Source of the DNA: Saprospira grandis
GTDB taxonomy: Bacteria > Bacteroidota > Bacteroidia > Chitinophagales > Saprospiraceae
Direction: 5' to 3'
Assembly: GCF_027594745.1 (NCBI RefSeq)
Contig: NZ_CP110854.1
Coordinates: 1,426,001 to 1,490,000, forward strand
DNA length: 64,000 bases
In this document: positions 32,891 to 41,085 of the stretch, one piece after another
Layout of the letters: each line of letters opens with the position of its first letter
Position numbering within the stretch: position 1 is the first letter of the stretch
Program-made: the position numbers and the translations under genes
Notes under the pieces: generated by a model
The model's database searches: none
The model's input: the letters and a program-made list of their open reading frames with translations, nothing else
What the model was told of the DNA's origin: nothing

Positions 32891-33898
32891 TTAGCTATTC
32901 ATCAGTGGTTTTTCTAGCTCCAAGCCTTTAATCAAATCGATCAACTTTTGGGCATTTTGGTCTTTTTGGAAATAGCCCTGTTCTTCTAATGCTTTGGCCC
33001 AAGCGCTACAACTATTTTCCTTGGGCGCTTCTAGACTTTGCAAATAAAGGCTGTGGGCCTTAAAGCCCGCCCAAAGGCTACGATAACGTGCATAGCGTTG
33101 GCCATGGAAAATGCCTTCTCCGGTGCAGCCCTCATGAGCGAGCAAACTATTATTTTCGAGAAGAAGATGAAAAGGGTTATTTCCAGCTTTGGCCACTGCT
33201 GTTTGGCCAAAATCAGATTGCATAATAGCTAGGCCCAAAAGCAAAGCGGCGGGAATTTTAGTTTTGGCGGCTTCATTTTCGGCCAAAGGGCGCAGACGAT
33301 TCATAAAATCGAGCTGTTTTTGCAGCTTTTCGTCAGAGATTTCGACAGAAACGGGCTTTTTAACCGTTGGTTGAATTTCTGGAATTTGCGGAAGATTTTC
33401 CGAACTCAATTCCTTATTTTCTTCTGCAGTGGCAGGCTGCTCTTCTTTTTCTTCTTGAGCCATAGCCAAAGGAGCTGCGGCTTGCGTTGTTTTGGGCAAT
33501 TCGCTACTAACAAAGCTGGCTTTTTGGGCCTTAACCAAAGGTTCTCCACTCAATTTTGCTGTATTTTCTACCGCTTGATTCTGGACCAACTGCTGCGGCA
33601 AAGCAGAAATTTGGGGCCAAAAATAAATGCCTGAAGCAATAGCCACAACAGCAGCAGTTCCCCAACGGCCTTTAGGATGAAACAAAAAATAGGGTCGGCG
33701 AATGCGAGCCGCCCAAGCGGCTGGCGCCATCCACAAACGAAAAGCGCGATAACGCTCCTTCATCCAGAAAGACCAAGACGTTTTTTTATTTTGTTGGAGC
33801 TGCAAGCTCTTATCTTTATCTACCGTCGGTTCAATATTTTCGGCTTGCATTTTCTTCTTATAAGAGAGTGGGTAGATAATGGTAAAGCGGTCTTTCAT
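32891..33898 (-). CDS. Membrane-anchored glucosaminidase-like protein (GH73 type) with altered catalytic site
   Basis: The 335-residue product has a basic cytosolic N terminus, one transmembrane helix (about 78-98), a Pro/Glu/Lys-rich linker (to about 195) and a C-terminal glucosaminidase domain. The family motif normally ALxESGWG...LA..ANNLFGIK appears as AIMQSDFG...VAKAGNNPFHL, so the catalytic Glu position holds Gln. Activity on peptidoglycan is therefore doubtful; it could bind glycan strands without cutting. It has its own promoter (33945-33975) and terminator. Confidence 0.8.
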   Translation of the reverse strand: MKDRFTIIYPLSYKKKMQAENIEPTVDKDKSLQLQQNKKTSWSFWMKERYRAFRLWMAPAAWAARIRRPYFLFHPKGRWGTAAVVAIASGIYFWPQISALPQQLVQNQAVENTAKLSGEPLVKAQKASFVSSELPKTTQAAAPLAMAQEEKEEQPATAEENKELSSENLPQIPEIQPTVKKPVSVEISDEKLQKQLDFMNRLRPLAENEAAKTKIPAALLLGLAIMQSDFGQTAVAKAGNNPFHLLLENNSLLAHEGCTGEGIFHGQRYARYRSLWAGFKAHSLYLQSLEAPKENSCSAWAKALEEQGYFQKDQNAQKLIDLIKGLELEKPLMNS

Positions 33899-33944
33899 AC
33901 TGGGCGATTTTATGGATGCTACAAATCAGATTGTTTCAACTCTT

Positions 33945-33975
33945 CAAAAGTAAAACTTTTTGTTTGTAATTTCAA
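33945..33975 (-). promoter_or_regulatory. Bacteroidota promoter for the glucosaminidase-like gene
   Basis: Minus-strand TTG, 20 bp, TACTTTTG. Transcription would start about 40 bp before the ATG at 33898. Confidence 0.65.
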
Positions 33976-34003
33976 CTAAAACCACCCAAAAATTAAAACA
34001 AAA

Positions 34004-34657
34004 ATGCAAAACAGGGCAAAATCAAAATTTATCATTGGAGACATTCACGGCTGTTACTACAGTTTGTTGGAACTTTTACAACAATGGGATGCAAGTCAGG
34101 AGCAGCTTTGTTTGCTCGGCGACTTGATTAGTAAGGGGAAGCACAGCTTGGAGCTGGTCCAATGGGCAAAAAAAATGGAGCAGTCGGGCGCCTTGGTGTT
34201 AAGAGGCAATCATGAGCAGCAATTGGGGCAGCAGTATTTAGCTGGCCGGGCCAGCCAGCATTGGGCCGAGGCCTTTTTTGATGCCATTGAGGCCCAATAT
34301 GCGGCAGAGGGGCTCGACTTTATGGCCGATGTGGCTTGGTTGGCCCAACGGCCCACTTACTATGAAGAGGAGTTTTCTTTTCTATCTCATGCGGGCTTGG
34401 GCTATGGTCCCCACGCTTGGGACCTCATGCATCCGCAGGGCATTTTGTGGCATCGTGGTCCATTGAAACCCTTAGGGAAATTGCAGTTTTTGGGACATAC
34501 GCCCCAGAAAGCCGTCCTTTATCGACCAGAAGAAGGCTATTGCAATTTAGATACGGGAGCTTCTTTGGGCAATCTCTTATCGGCAGCGCGGGTAGATGAG
34601 GAGGGAAATATACTGGAGTTCATTTCGGTAGCCAGCGATCCTAGAGATTTGGCATAG
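34004..34657 (+). CDS. Calcineurin-like metallophosphatase (PPP type)
   Basis: A 217-residue protein with the motif series GDIHGCYYSLLELL (residues 12-25), GDLISKGKHS (about 46), RGNHEQQ (about 69) and SHAGLG, HTPQ near the C terminus. These provide the two-metal site. The usual GDxVDRG motif is replaced by GDLISKG, so the Asp-Arg pair that helps position phosphate is missing. It may act as a protein phosphatase or on diadenosine polyphosphates; substrate cannot be assigned. A terminator follows. Confidence 0.85.
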   Translation: MQNRAKSKFIIGDIHGCYYSLLELLQQWDASQEQLCLLGDLISKGKHSLELVQWAKKMEQSGALVLRGNHEQQLGQQYLAGRASQHWAEAFFDAIEAQYAAEGLDFMADVAWLAQRPTYYEEEFSFLSHAGLGYGPHAWDLMHPQGILWHRGPLKPLGKLQFLGHTPQKAVLYRPEEGYCNLDTGASLGNLLSAARVDEEGNILEFISVASDPRDLA

Positions 34658-34658
34658 C

Positions 34659-34692
34659 AAAGGCCCGCTAGTAGAAACTAGCGGGCCTTTTT
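34659..34692 (+). terminator. Intrinsic terminator of the metallophosphatase gene
   Basis: AAGGCCCGCTAG and CTAGCGGGCCTT form a perfect stem with a 6-base loop, then five T. The right end of dispersed element copy 13 begins immediately. Confidence 0.88.
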
Positions 34693-34850
34693 GGTCCTAT
34701 TTTGCGGTTTTGCAGGCCCAAAGGGCCGCAGGCTGAGGGGCTGTAGCAGGGCCGCCGAAGGCGGCAGACCGAGGCGCGCTAGCGCCGAAGGGCCGAGCAG
34801 GCCTGCGAGCTGCGCAATGGCCCGACCCGGCCTTTGGCCGGGGCAGCCCC
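34693..34850 (-). repeat. GC-rich four-hairpin dispersed element, copy 13
   Basis: Minus strand: GGGGCTGCCCCGGCCAAAGG with stem CCGGCC/GGCCGG, GTCGGGCCATTGCGCAGCTC, GCTCGGCCC, hairpin GGCGCTAGCGCGCC, TCGGTCT, hairpin GCCGCCTTCGGCGGC, linker CTGCTACAGCCCCTCAGCC, hairpin GGCCCTTTGGGCC, right end TGCAAAACCGCAAAATAGG. Confidence 0.9.
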
Positions 34851-34861
34851 AAATAAATAGC

Positions 34862-35776
34862 TTATCCAAACATCTTCGACCAGAACTTCCATTTCCAGAA
34901 CTGCCACCACTTTGGTTTCTTCTTTTTCGGAGCTTTGGGTTTTGGTTTTACGGTCTCTTTGGGTTGCTCCTCTTCAAAGACAATATACTCCTCTTCTTCT
35001 GGCTGCGGCTCCTTTATTTCTGGCGTTTGGGATTCTTCTTTGGGCGGGTCTTCCTGGGCCAAAATGGGTTCATCCTTGATGGGGCGCTCATATTTTAGGA
35101 ACCATTCGTAGAGTTTGGGCCAAGAAAAGACGCGAACCGCCTCCGAATGCCCCCAATTTTTCTCCTCGATATAATTCACCTCGGTATTTCCAGCAGCTTT
35201 TAGGGCCTTCACCATCTTTCGAGACTCCTCTACAGGCACGGGTTTATCCTTTTTGCCATGCACCACAAAATGGGGCAAATTTTTCATGCCTTCTACATCC
35301 TTTAGGCGGCCACCGCCGGCAATAGGGGCCACAGCGGCAAAGCGATCGGGGGCGTAGCCCGCCAAATACCAAGCGCCATAACCGCCCATACTCATGCCGC
35401 AGAGATAGATCTTTTTGCGATCTACGGCATAATGGGCCTCGGCATAATCTAAAATTTGGATCAATTTATCATTTTCCCAGCCCTTCTGGCATTGGGGAGC
35501 AATCACGATAAAATCGAGTTCTAGTTTTCGTTCCAGTTCGTAAATCACCCCATATTTTTTCACCTTATTCAGGTCTGTTCCTTGGATACTTCGGCCGTGC
35601 AGATAAATCAGCAGGGGAAATTTTTGGCCCTCTTGGCCGCTATATCCCTTGGGAAAATAGGTCCAATATTCATAGGGTAAATTTTTATTTCGGACCGCAT
35701 GCAGGCCCGCCTGATCTTTTTGGCCCCAGAGCGTGCAGCTGCTCAGTAGGAGAAAAAGGAAGAGATATTTATACAT
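34862..35776 (-). CDS. Secreted alpha/beta-hydrolase esterase
   Basis: A 304-residue protein with a lipoprotein-like signal (LFLLLSSCTLWG, Cys at about 14). The hydrolase core has LLIYLHGRS (oxyanion region), the nucleophile elbow GMSMGG (Ser about residue 128), an acid in HGKKDKPVP and the histidine in NWGHSEAV, so the triad is complete. It fits the feruloyl-esterase/PHB-depolymerase-like group; substrate unknown. A C-terminal tail from about 240 is rich in Pro, Glu and Lys and ends KPKWWQFWKWKFW, an odd Trp-rich stretch. Confidence 0.85.
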   Translation of the reverse strand: MYKYLFLFLLLSSCTLWGQKDQAGLHAVRNKNLPYEYWTYFPKGYSGQEGQKFPLLIYLHGRSIQGTDLNKVKKYGVIYELERKLELDFIVIAPQCQKGWENDKLIQILDYAEAHYAVDRKKIYLCGMSMGGYGAWYLAGYAPDRFAAVAPIAGGGRLKDVEGMKNLPHFVVHGKKDKPVPVEESRKMVKALKAAGNTEVNYIEEKNWGHSEAVRVFSWPKLYEWFLKYERPIKDEPILAQEDPPKEESQTPEIKEPQPEEEEYIVFEEEQPKETVKPKPKAPKKKKPKWWQFWKWKFWSKMFG

Positions 35777-35840
35777 AATAGCAATTGATTTGGGGAGTAA
35801 ATTTAGGGCATTAGAACGACTTTTTTGGGAGGATTATTTT

Positions 35841-36080
35841 GGGGCTGCCCCTTCCGCAGGCTTGAAACCCAGCGCAAAGCGGTATCGCTTTGCGAAGCAA
35901 TACAAAGTGAGGGTTAAAACCCTCATGAGTTGTCGGGCGGGTCGGGCTGTGTCGTGGCTCGCAGGTCTGCTCGGCCCTGCAGTTTTTTCGCTTCGCTTCA
36001 AAAAACTTGGGTCTAGCCCTTTGGGCCACCACTATCCATCCCTCAGCCAGTCGCTTCGCTCCTATTGGGCGCTTTGCGCC
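35841..36080 (+). repeat. GC-rich dispersed element, copy 14, interrupted by a three-hairpin element
   Basis: GGGGCTGCCCC is followed not by hairpin 1 but by the three-hairpin element (35855-35928). The GC-rich element then resumes at CGGGCGGGTCGGGCTG and continues through GGCTCGCAGGTCTGCTCGGC, hairpin AAGTTTTTT/AAAAAACTT, GGGTCT, hairpin GCCCTTTGGGC and linker CCATCCCTCAGCC. Confidence 0.83.
35855..35928 (+). repeat. Three-hairpin composite element, copy C
   Basis: GGCTTGAAACCC (degenerate stem 1), GCAAAGCG...CGCTTTGC (stem 2), and TGAGGGTTAAAACCCTCA (35908-35925). It splits the first hairpin of GC-rich copy 14. Confidence 0.83.
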
Positions 36081-36086
36081 CTCAAA

Positions 36087-36118
36087 CAGAAAACCCTCTA
36101 GCGGAGAGCTAGAGGGTT
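36087..36118 (-). terminator. Intrinsic terminator of the cox operon
   Basis: AACCCTCTAGC and GCTAGAGGGTT form a perfect 11-bp stem with a 5-base loop; a TTTT run follows on the minus strand. It lies about 40 bp after the last cox gene. Confidence 0.82.
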
Positions 36119-36156
36119 AAAACACTTGGCTGATATAAAATAATCAGAGACCTTAT

Positions 36157-36597
36157 TTATTCAAAGCGAACAGACTTAGGAGCATCTTGAGCATCCATAA
36201 GCATGCCTGTAGCGCCTTCAGTAGCTTCTCCTTTGGGGTCTACTTGTTCTTGATTCTTCTTTTGGATATACTCATTACTATTGAGCCATGAGTTACCTTC
36301 CCACAAGAAGGCAATAATCATCCAAATAAAGAGGAGCATAGGAAGAATAATCGTAGCGATCATTGGTTTCACCTCACTACCGAGGTGCATAAAGATCGAA
36401 GTAATATAGTAAGCCTTATAAAGGCTAAGGGCGATCATTACAGGAATCATAATCATTTTAGGAAGAGTAAGGCCTTCAATAAGGTGGCCATTACCAACAA
36501 GAGCGATACCTACTTCTGCGAATGTAACGATAAGCAAAATGATAAAACCATTGCGGCCAATCTTGATATCTTCTTCACGGGTTGTTACGTGAGCCAT
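36157..36597 (-). CDS. Cytochrome c oxidase subunit IV-like protein
   Basis: A 146-residue protein with three transmembrane helices (about 18-38, 48-68, 80-102) separated by short loops, one holding SIFMHLGSE. This is the usual form of the small subunit IV in caa3/aa3-type oxidases. The hydrophilic tail (about 105-146) is acidic. It closes the cox operon; SCO1-type and DUF420-type genes often found next in Bacteroidota are absent. Confidence 0.85.
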   Translation of the reverse strand: MAHVTTREEDIKIGRNGFIILLIVTFAEVGIALVGNGHLIEGLTLPKMIMIPVMIALSLYKAYYITSIFMHLGSEVKPMIATIILPMLLFIWMIIAFLWEGNSWLNSNEYIQKKNQEQVDPKGEATEGATGMLMDAQDAPKSVRFE

Positions 36598-36632
36598 GAT
36601 ATATATGCGTTAAAAGGTTAGTCGAATAGAAT

Positions 36633-37625
36633 TTAGAGTAGGTAGAAGGCTAGGAAAACGAAAACCCAAACCAAATCTACAAAGTGCCAGTAAAGACCAA
36701 TTTTCTCTACCATTTCGTATCCGTTCTTACGGGCAACATAAGTGCCGTTAGCGGCTTGGATAGCGATAACGAGGAGGAAAGCTAGTCCAGAAAATACGTG
36801 GAAACCGTGGAAACCCGTAATAAAGAAGAAGAGTGCACCAAAAGCCTGTGGGCCAAAAGCCTCCGTTTTGATTTCTCCATCAGTAGTTTTATAGGCACCT
36901 ACTGCATAGTCATGCATATCATGCTGATAAGTAATGAGGTAAGAGTCGCCGGCTTTGATTTCCATTTTTTCGGGAAGATCGCCATGGTGGTCTCTTTTTT
37001 CAAAGTACTTATTGCCTTTAGCGTCGGTAAAGTAAGTGATTTCGGTAGTTTTGCCATGGCTTTCTAGGCTAACTACTTCTTTATCCCATCCTTTTTCTTT
37101 AGCGATACCATTCAGTTCGTCTAGCGTAAGGTATTTTCCTTCATCGATATGAGTAGCGAAGGGGTTAGTGTAGAGCGTCATACCCTCTGTAGCGATCAGG
37201 TTGGTCCATTCCCAAGCTTGGCAGCCAAGGAACAATGCACCACCTAATACGGTAGCGAGCATCCATTTTACTACAGCGGATTGATTTTCTCTTTTACCTT
37301 CTTGTACGGCACGAAGTACAGTAACCGAACTAACGATCAAGACGAAAGTCATGAAAGTTACAAAGATAAGGGGGGCACCAGAGATGCCGAAGGGAGCAGT
37401 TTGGAACACAAAATCGGGTACGGGCCAACCTTTCACGCTAAAGCGCAGGGCGCCATAGGCCAAAAGGAATCCACCAAATGTAAAAGCATCTGATAGGAGG
37501 AAGTACCACATCATGAGCTTTCCGTAGCTCGCTTTGAAAGGAGACTGGCCGCCATTCCAGAGATTTTCCTTCTGGGGGGCGTTATCGTGCTGCTCCTGTG
37601 TTTCGATGACTGTTTCGTTTGCCAT
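36633..37625 (-). CDS. Cytochrome c oxidase subunit III, long form with inserted loop
   Basis: A 330-residue subunit III. Typical helices with ALRFSVKGWPVPDF, FFITGFHGFHVFSGL and IGLYWHFVDLVWVFVF are present. Between the third and fourth helices (about residues 135-230) a 95-residue hydrophilic stretch is inserted (TNPFATHIDEGKYLTLDELNG onwards), ending DMHDYAVGAY. It is the second of two adjacent subunit III genes; the shorter, 190-residue one lies upstream. Subunit III supports proton uptake and stability of the oxidase. Confidence 0.9.
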   Translation of the reverse strand: MANETVIETQEQHDNAPQKENLWNGGQSPFKASYGKLMMWYFLLSDAFTFGGFLLAYGALRFSVKGWPVPDFVFQTAPFGISGAPLIFVTFMTFVLIVSSVTVLRAVQEGKRENQSAVVKWMLATVLGGALFLGCQAWEWTNLIATEGMTLYTNPFATHIDEGKYLTLDELNGIAKEKGWDKEVVSLESHGKTTEITYFTDAKGNKYFEKRDHHGDLPEKMEIKAGDSYLITYQHDMHDYAVGAYKTTDGEIKTEAFGPQAFGALFFFITGFHGFHVFSGLAFLLVIAIQAANGTYVARKNGYEMVEKIGLYWHFVDLVWVFVFLAFYLL

Positions 37626-37662
37626 TGTATCGGATCAATTTGTAAAAATTACAGATAGATGT

Positions 37663-38235
37663 TTATTGTTGTATCAGAAAGAACACCAAGAGATAGAGCC
37701 AGAGGATATCTACAAAGTGCCAGTAAGTAAAAGTCAAGTCTATTTTGAGTGTACGTTTGGGCGTGGGTACATCAAATCGGCCGCGGATAAGGCCAACAGC
37801 GAGAACGACTAGGGCAACAACTCCACCCATCACGTGCAAGACGTGAGCGGCAGTAATCAAGTAAAGAAAGCTACTAGATTGATTAGCGACCAAGTCGATA
37901 CCTACTGCTTGTAGCGATTCCCAGCCGGCGTACTGTAGGCCAATGAAAGCGAAACCCAGCAGAAAGCCTAAAAAGTAGAGTCCTTTAAAGGTTTTTGCAT
38001 CTGCTTTGAGATATGCTTTTTTGGACAAGTAGAAAGCGAGGCTACTTCCAAGGATAGCAATTGTGCTATAAAAGAACTCATTGGGAAGCGGAAAGTTATA
38101 CCAGTTGGCAGAAGCTTTTCGCACGATGTAGGCACTAGTAAATGCCGAAAAGAACATAATCATCCCAACGATGCCCATCCAGAGGGCAAATTTTTTGGGG
38201 TGAATACGTTTTACTGTTTTATTTAAAGTGCTCAT
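37663..38235 (-). CDS. Cytochrome c oxidase subunit III, short form
   Basis: A 190-residue protein with five transmembrane helices; TAAHVLHVMGG and LTFTYWHFVDILWLYL match the last helices of subunit III. It lies 12 bp after ctaB and 37 bp before the long subunit III gene. The pair may represent split or duplicated functions, as in other Bacteroidota cox operons. Confidence 0.9.
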   Translation of the reverse strand: MSTLNKTVKRIHPKKFALWMGIVGMIMFFSAFTSAYIVRKASANWYNFPLPNEFFYSTIAILGSSLAFYLSKKAYLKADAKTFKGLYFLGFLLGFAFIGLQYAGWESLQAVGIDLVANQSSSFLYLITAAHVLHVMGGVVALVVLAVGLIRGRFDVPTPKRTLKIDLTFTYWHFVDILWLYLLVFFLIQQ

Positions 38236-38247
38236 GGCGCTTTGATT

Positions 38248-39144
38248 TTAGATCTTATCAATCATCAGGGCCAAAAAGACCACCAATTGATAAACTAGAG
38301 AAGCTAGCATTAGCTGTCTTGCTGCTTTTGCTGTGGTTTGCTTAAACAAACGGATAGCAAAATAGAGGAAGAACACCCCCATGAAAAACATAATGCCAGC
38401 GGCAATATAGCCAGAAATGCCCAGACTAACGGGTGCCCAACTCATTGCAATAAGGCAAAGCACATAAAATGCTGCTTGAAGTGCTGTCTCTTTTGTCCGG
38501 CCATCTTTTTGGCTAGAGGGCAAGAGATAGAAACCGCCTTCTGCATAATCCTTATAAGCCACCCAAGCAATAGCCCAAAAGTGAGGAAATTGCCAGAGAA
38601 ACTGTAGGCTAAACAGAAAGAAAGCCGCCAATCCCAGCTCGCCAGTTGCAGCCACCCAACCAATAGCCATAGGAAGTGCTCCGGGCACGGCTCCTACCCA
38701 AACGGCTACGGGAGAGATTCGTTTTAATGGCGTGTAGATAAAGGCATAACTCACCAAAGAAACAGAGCCTAAGAAAGCTGTCATAGGATTAAAGAAGGCC
38801 AAAGCCAACAAACCCACAGCAGCCGTAATCCCAGCAAAAAGAACAGCCTCCCAGCTTTCCATTCGACCAGCAGGAAGAGGACGGTTTTGCGTCCGCTTCA
38901 TCTTTCGGTCTGTATCTTTTTCCAACACCTGATTTAAGGTATTGGCCGATGCAGTTACGAGAAAGCCTCCTAGGCCTAGGAGCAGAAAGTGATAAACATT
39001 AAAACTCTCTGTTCCTAGGTAGTAGGCTGTACATGCTGAAAATACTACCGAAAGTGCCAATCTAGCCTTAGCTAGAGCCATATAGTTTTTCCACTTCTGG
39101 CCCAAAAGACTGCTACTAACGGTAGTACTATTATTCGTATTCAA
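38248..39144 (-). CDS. ctaB: Protoheme IX farnesyltransferase (heme O synthase)
   Basis: A 298-residue UbiA-family membrane prenyltransferase. The substrate motif NQVLEKDTDRKMKRTQNRPLP (about residues 66-86) with its aspartates and the second loop near DYAEGG are conserved. It attaches a farnesyl group to heme B to give heme O, the precursor of the oxidase's heme. Located between coxA and subunit III, as expected for its role in assembling this oxidase. Confidence 0.95.
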   Translation of the reverse strand: MNTNNSTTVSSSLLGQKWKNYMALAKARLALSVVFSACTAYYLGTESFNVYHFLLLGLGGFLVTASANTLNQVLEKDTDRKMKRTQNRPLPAGRMESWEAVLFAGITAAVGLLALAFFNPMTAFLGSVSLVSYAFIYTPLKRISPVAVWVGAVPGALPMAIGWVAATGELGLAAFFLFSLQFLWQFPHFWAIAWVAYKDYAEGGFYLLPSSQKDGRTKETALQAAFYVLCLIAMSWAPVSLGISGYIAAGIMFFMGVFFLYFAIRLFKQTTAKAARQLMLASLVYQLVVFLALMIDKI

Positions 39145-39184
39145 AATATCAATCTTGATTTAGAATAGATCATTATCAGGAAGA

Positions 39185-41044
39185 CTAATGTCCTCCATCT
39201 ACTTCACCCTCTGCTAGAGGCTCATTCTGCATTACGAATTCACGATCTTCGTAACGGCTGATGTCATAAGGCCAGCGGTGAACTTCAGGGATAGGTCCAT
39301 CCCAGTTTCCATGACCGGGGTTGATAGGAACAGTCCACTCTAGTGTAGTTCCACCCCAAGGGTTTTGTTCGGTTTGCTTTCTTCCTTTGTAGATAGAGTA
39401 AAAGAAGTTAATGATAAACAGAATCTGTAGGAAGAAGGCAACGATTGCGGCAATAGTAATCACCTGGTTCATCGTATCAAACTGGTTAAAGGCTTGGAAA
39501 GTGTCGAAAGAGTAGTAACGACGAGGAATACCAGCCATCCCTTGATAGTGCATAGGACCAAATACGGCATAAGCAGTAATCAAAGTACCCCAGTAGTGAA
39601 TTTGTCCCAAGGTTTCGTTCATATAACGACCAAACATCGTAGGGAACCAGTGGTAGATTCCAGAGAACATACCAAAGAAAGCAGCTACACCCATTACTGT
39701 GTGGAAGTGAGCAACTACGAAGTAAGTATCGTGCTGTTGCATATCAATTGTGGCGTTACCCAAGAAGATACCCGTCAAACCACCAGAGATAAAGAGCGAT
39801 ACAAAACCAATAGAGAACAAAGAAGCTGAGTTATAGCGCATGTTACCACCCCATACCGTTGCAATCCAGTTAAATACTTTTACCGCTGAAGGTACAGCAA
39901 TGATCAAAGTAAAGAGTACAAAGATATTAGAGATGAAGGGGTTCAGACCACTAACATACATATGGTGAGCCCATACTAGGAATGAAAGTACACCAATACC
40001 TAGGATAGAGAAAACCATAGCCTTGTAACCAAAGATCGGCTTACGAGCATGTACAGAAAGTACCTCTGAAACCAATCCCATCGCAGGCAAGATAATGATA
40101 TATACCTCAGGGTGACCCAAGAACCAGAACAAATGCTGATACAAAATGGCGTTACCCCCTACTCTATCTGTCAATGCTTCACCAGCTACATAGATTTCAT
40201 CTAGGAAGAAGCTAGTACCGAGCATACGGTCCATCATCAACATAAAGAAACCAGAAGTAACTACAGGGAAAGAAAGTAGACCCAAAACAGCAGTGAGCAA
40301 GAAAGCCCAAATTGTCAAAGGCATACGGAACATAGTCATTCCCTTAGTACGCATGTTCAAGATCGTAGAGATATAGTTGATACCTCCCAAAAGCGTAGAG
40401 ACTACAAAGAAAACAAGCGCCAACAACCAAAGCGTCATACCCGCTTTAGATCCGTCAGAAGCCTGTGGTAGTGCACTAAGCGGAGGGTAGGCTACCCATC
40501 CCCCAGAGAAGGGACCTGTATTCAAGAACAAAGAGATAAACATAATTACACCAGCCAAAAAGAAGAACCAGTAAGAAAGCATGTTCATCAGTGGCGAAGC
40601 CATATCTCGGGCTCCAATCTGCAATGGAATAAGTAAGTTCGAGAACGTACCCGATAATCCAGCAGTAAGTACAAAAAATACAATGATGGTACCGTGCATG
40701 GTCACCAAAGCATAGTAAAAGTCAGGGCTCAAGGTTCCTTTTCCAGAAGCGGGATCTACATCGATCCAGCCCCCGAGCAAGGGTTGTAGCCAAGACAAGT
40801 CTGCATCAGGAAAACCCAATTGCAAACGGAAAATAACAGACATCGCAGCCCCAATGACGGCCCAAAACATCCCCGTGATCAAAAACTGTTTTGCAATGGT
40901 CTTGTGGTCCATGCTAAACAAATAACGATCAATAAAAGACGATTGGTACTTATCACCGTGATGGTGATCATCATGGCCGTGTCCGTGCCCGTCTCCACCC
41001 TGTGGAGCGTGCAGTTCCTTTTCTGTGATATTGATATCAGCCAT
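39185..41044 (-). CDS. coxA: Cytochrome c oxidase subunit I
   Basis: A 619-residue heme-copper oxidase core with about 12 helices. The heme a/CuB histidines are visible: HGTIIVFF (helix II), WFLGHPEVYIIILP with the His-Tyr pair, WAHHMYVSG, and VVAHFHTVMG. SMDHKTIAKQF at the N terminus is typical. An unusual His/Asp/Gly-rich leader (GHGHGHDDHHHGD, residues 19-31) precedes it. It reduces oxygen to water and pumps protons. It is in operon with coxB upstream and ctaB downstream. Confidence 0.97.
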   Translation of the reverse strand: MADINITEKELHAPQGGDGHGHGHDDHHHGDKYQSSFIDRYLFSMDHKTIAKQFLITGMFWAVIGAAMSVIFRLQLGFPDADLSWLQPLLGGWIDVDPASGKGTLSPDFYYALVTMHGTIIVFFVLTAGLSGTFSNLLIPLQIGARDMASPLMNMLSYWFFFLAGVIMFISLFLNTGPFSGGWVAYPPLSALPQASDGSKAGMTLWLLALVFFVVSTLLGGINYISTILNMRTKGMTMFRMPLTIWAFLLTAVLGLLSFPVVTSGFFMLMMDRMLGTSFFLDEIYVAGEALTDRVGGNAILYQHLFWFLGHPEVYIIILPAMGLVSEVLSVHARKPIFGYKAMVFSILGIGVLSFLVWAHHMYVSGLNPFISNIFVLFTLIIAVPSAVKVFNWIATVWGGNMRYNSASLFSIGFVSLFISGGLTGIFLGNATIDMQQHDTYFVVAHFHTVMGVAAFFGMFSGIYHWFPTMFGRYMNETLGQIHYWGTLITAYAVFGPMHYQGMAGIPRRYYSFDTFQAFNQFDTMNQVITIAAIVAFFLQILFIINFFYSIYKGRKQTEQNPWGGTTLEWTVPINPGHGNWDGPIPEVHRWPYDISRYEDREFVMQNEPLAEGEVDGGH

Positions 41045-41085
41045 AAGAAGGTAATTTATAAAATAGTGAACAAGTGTTTTTAAAA

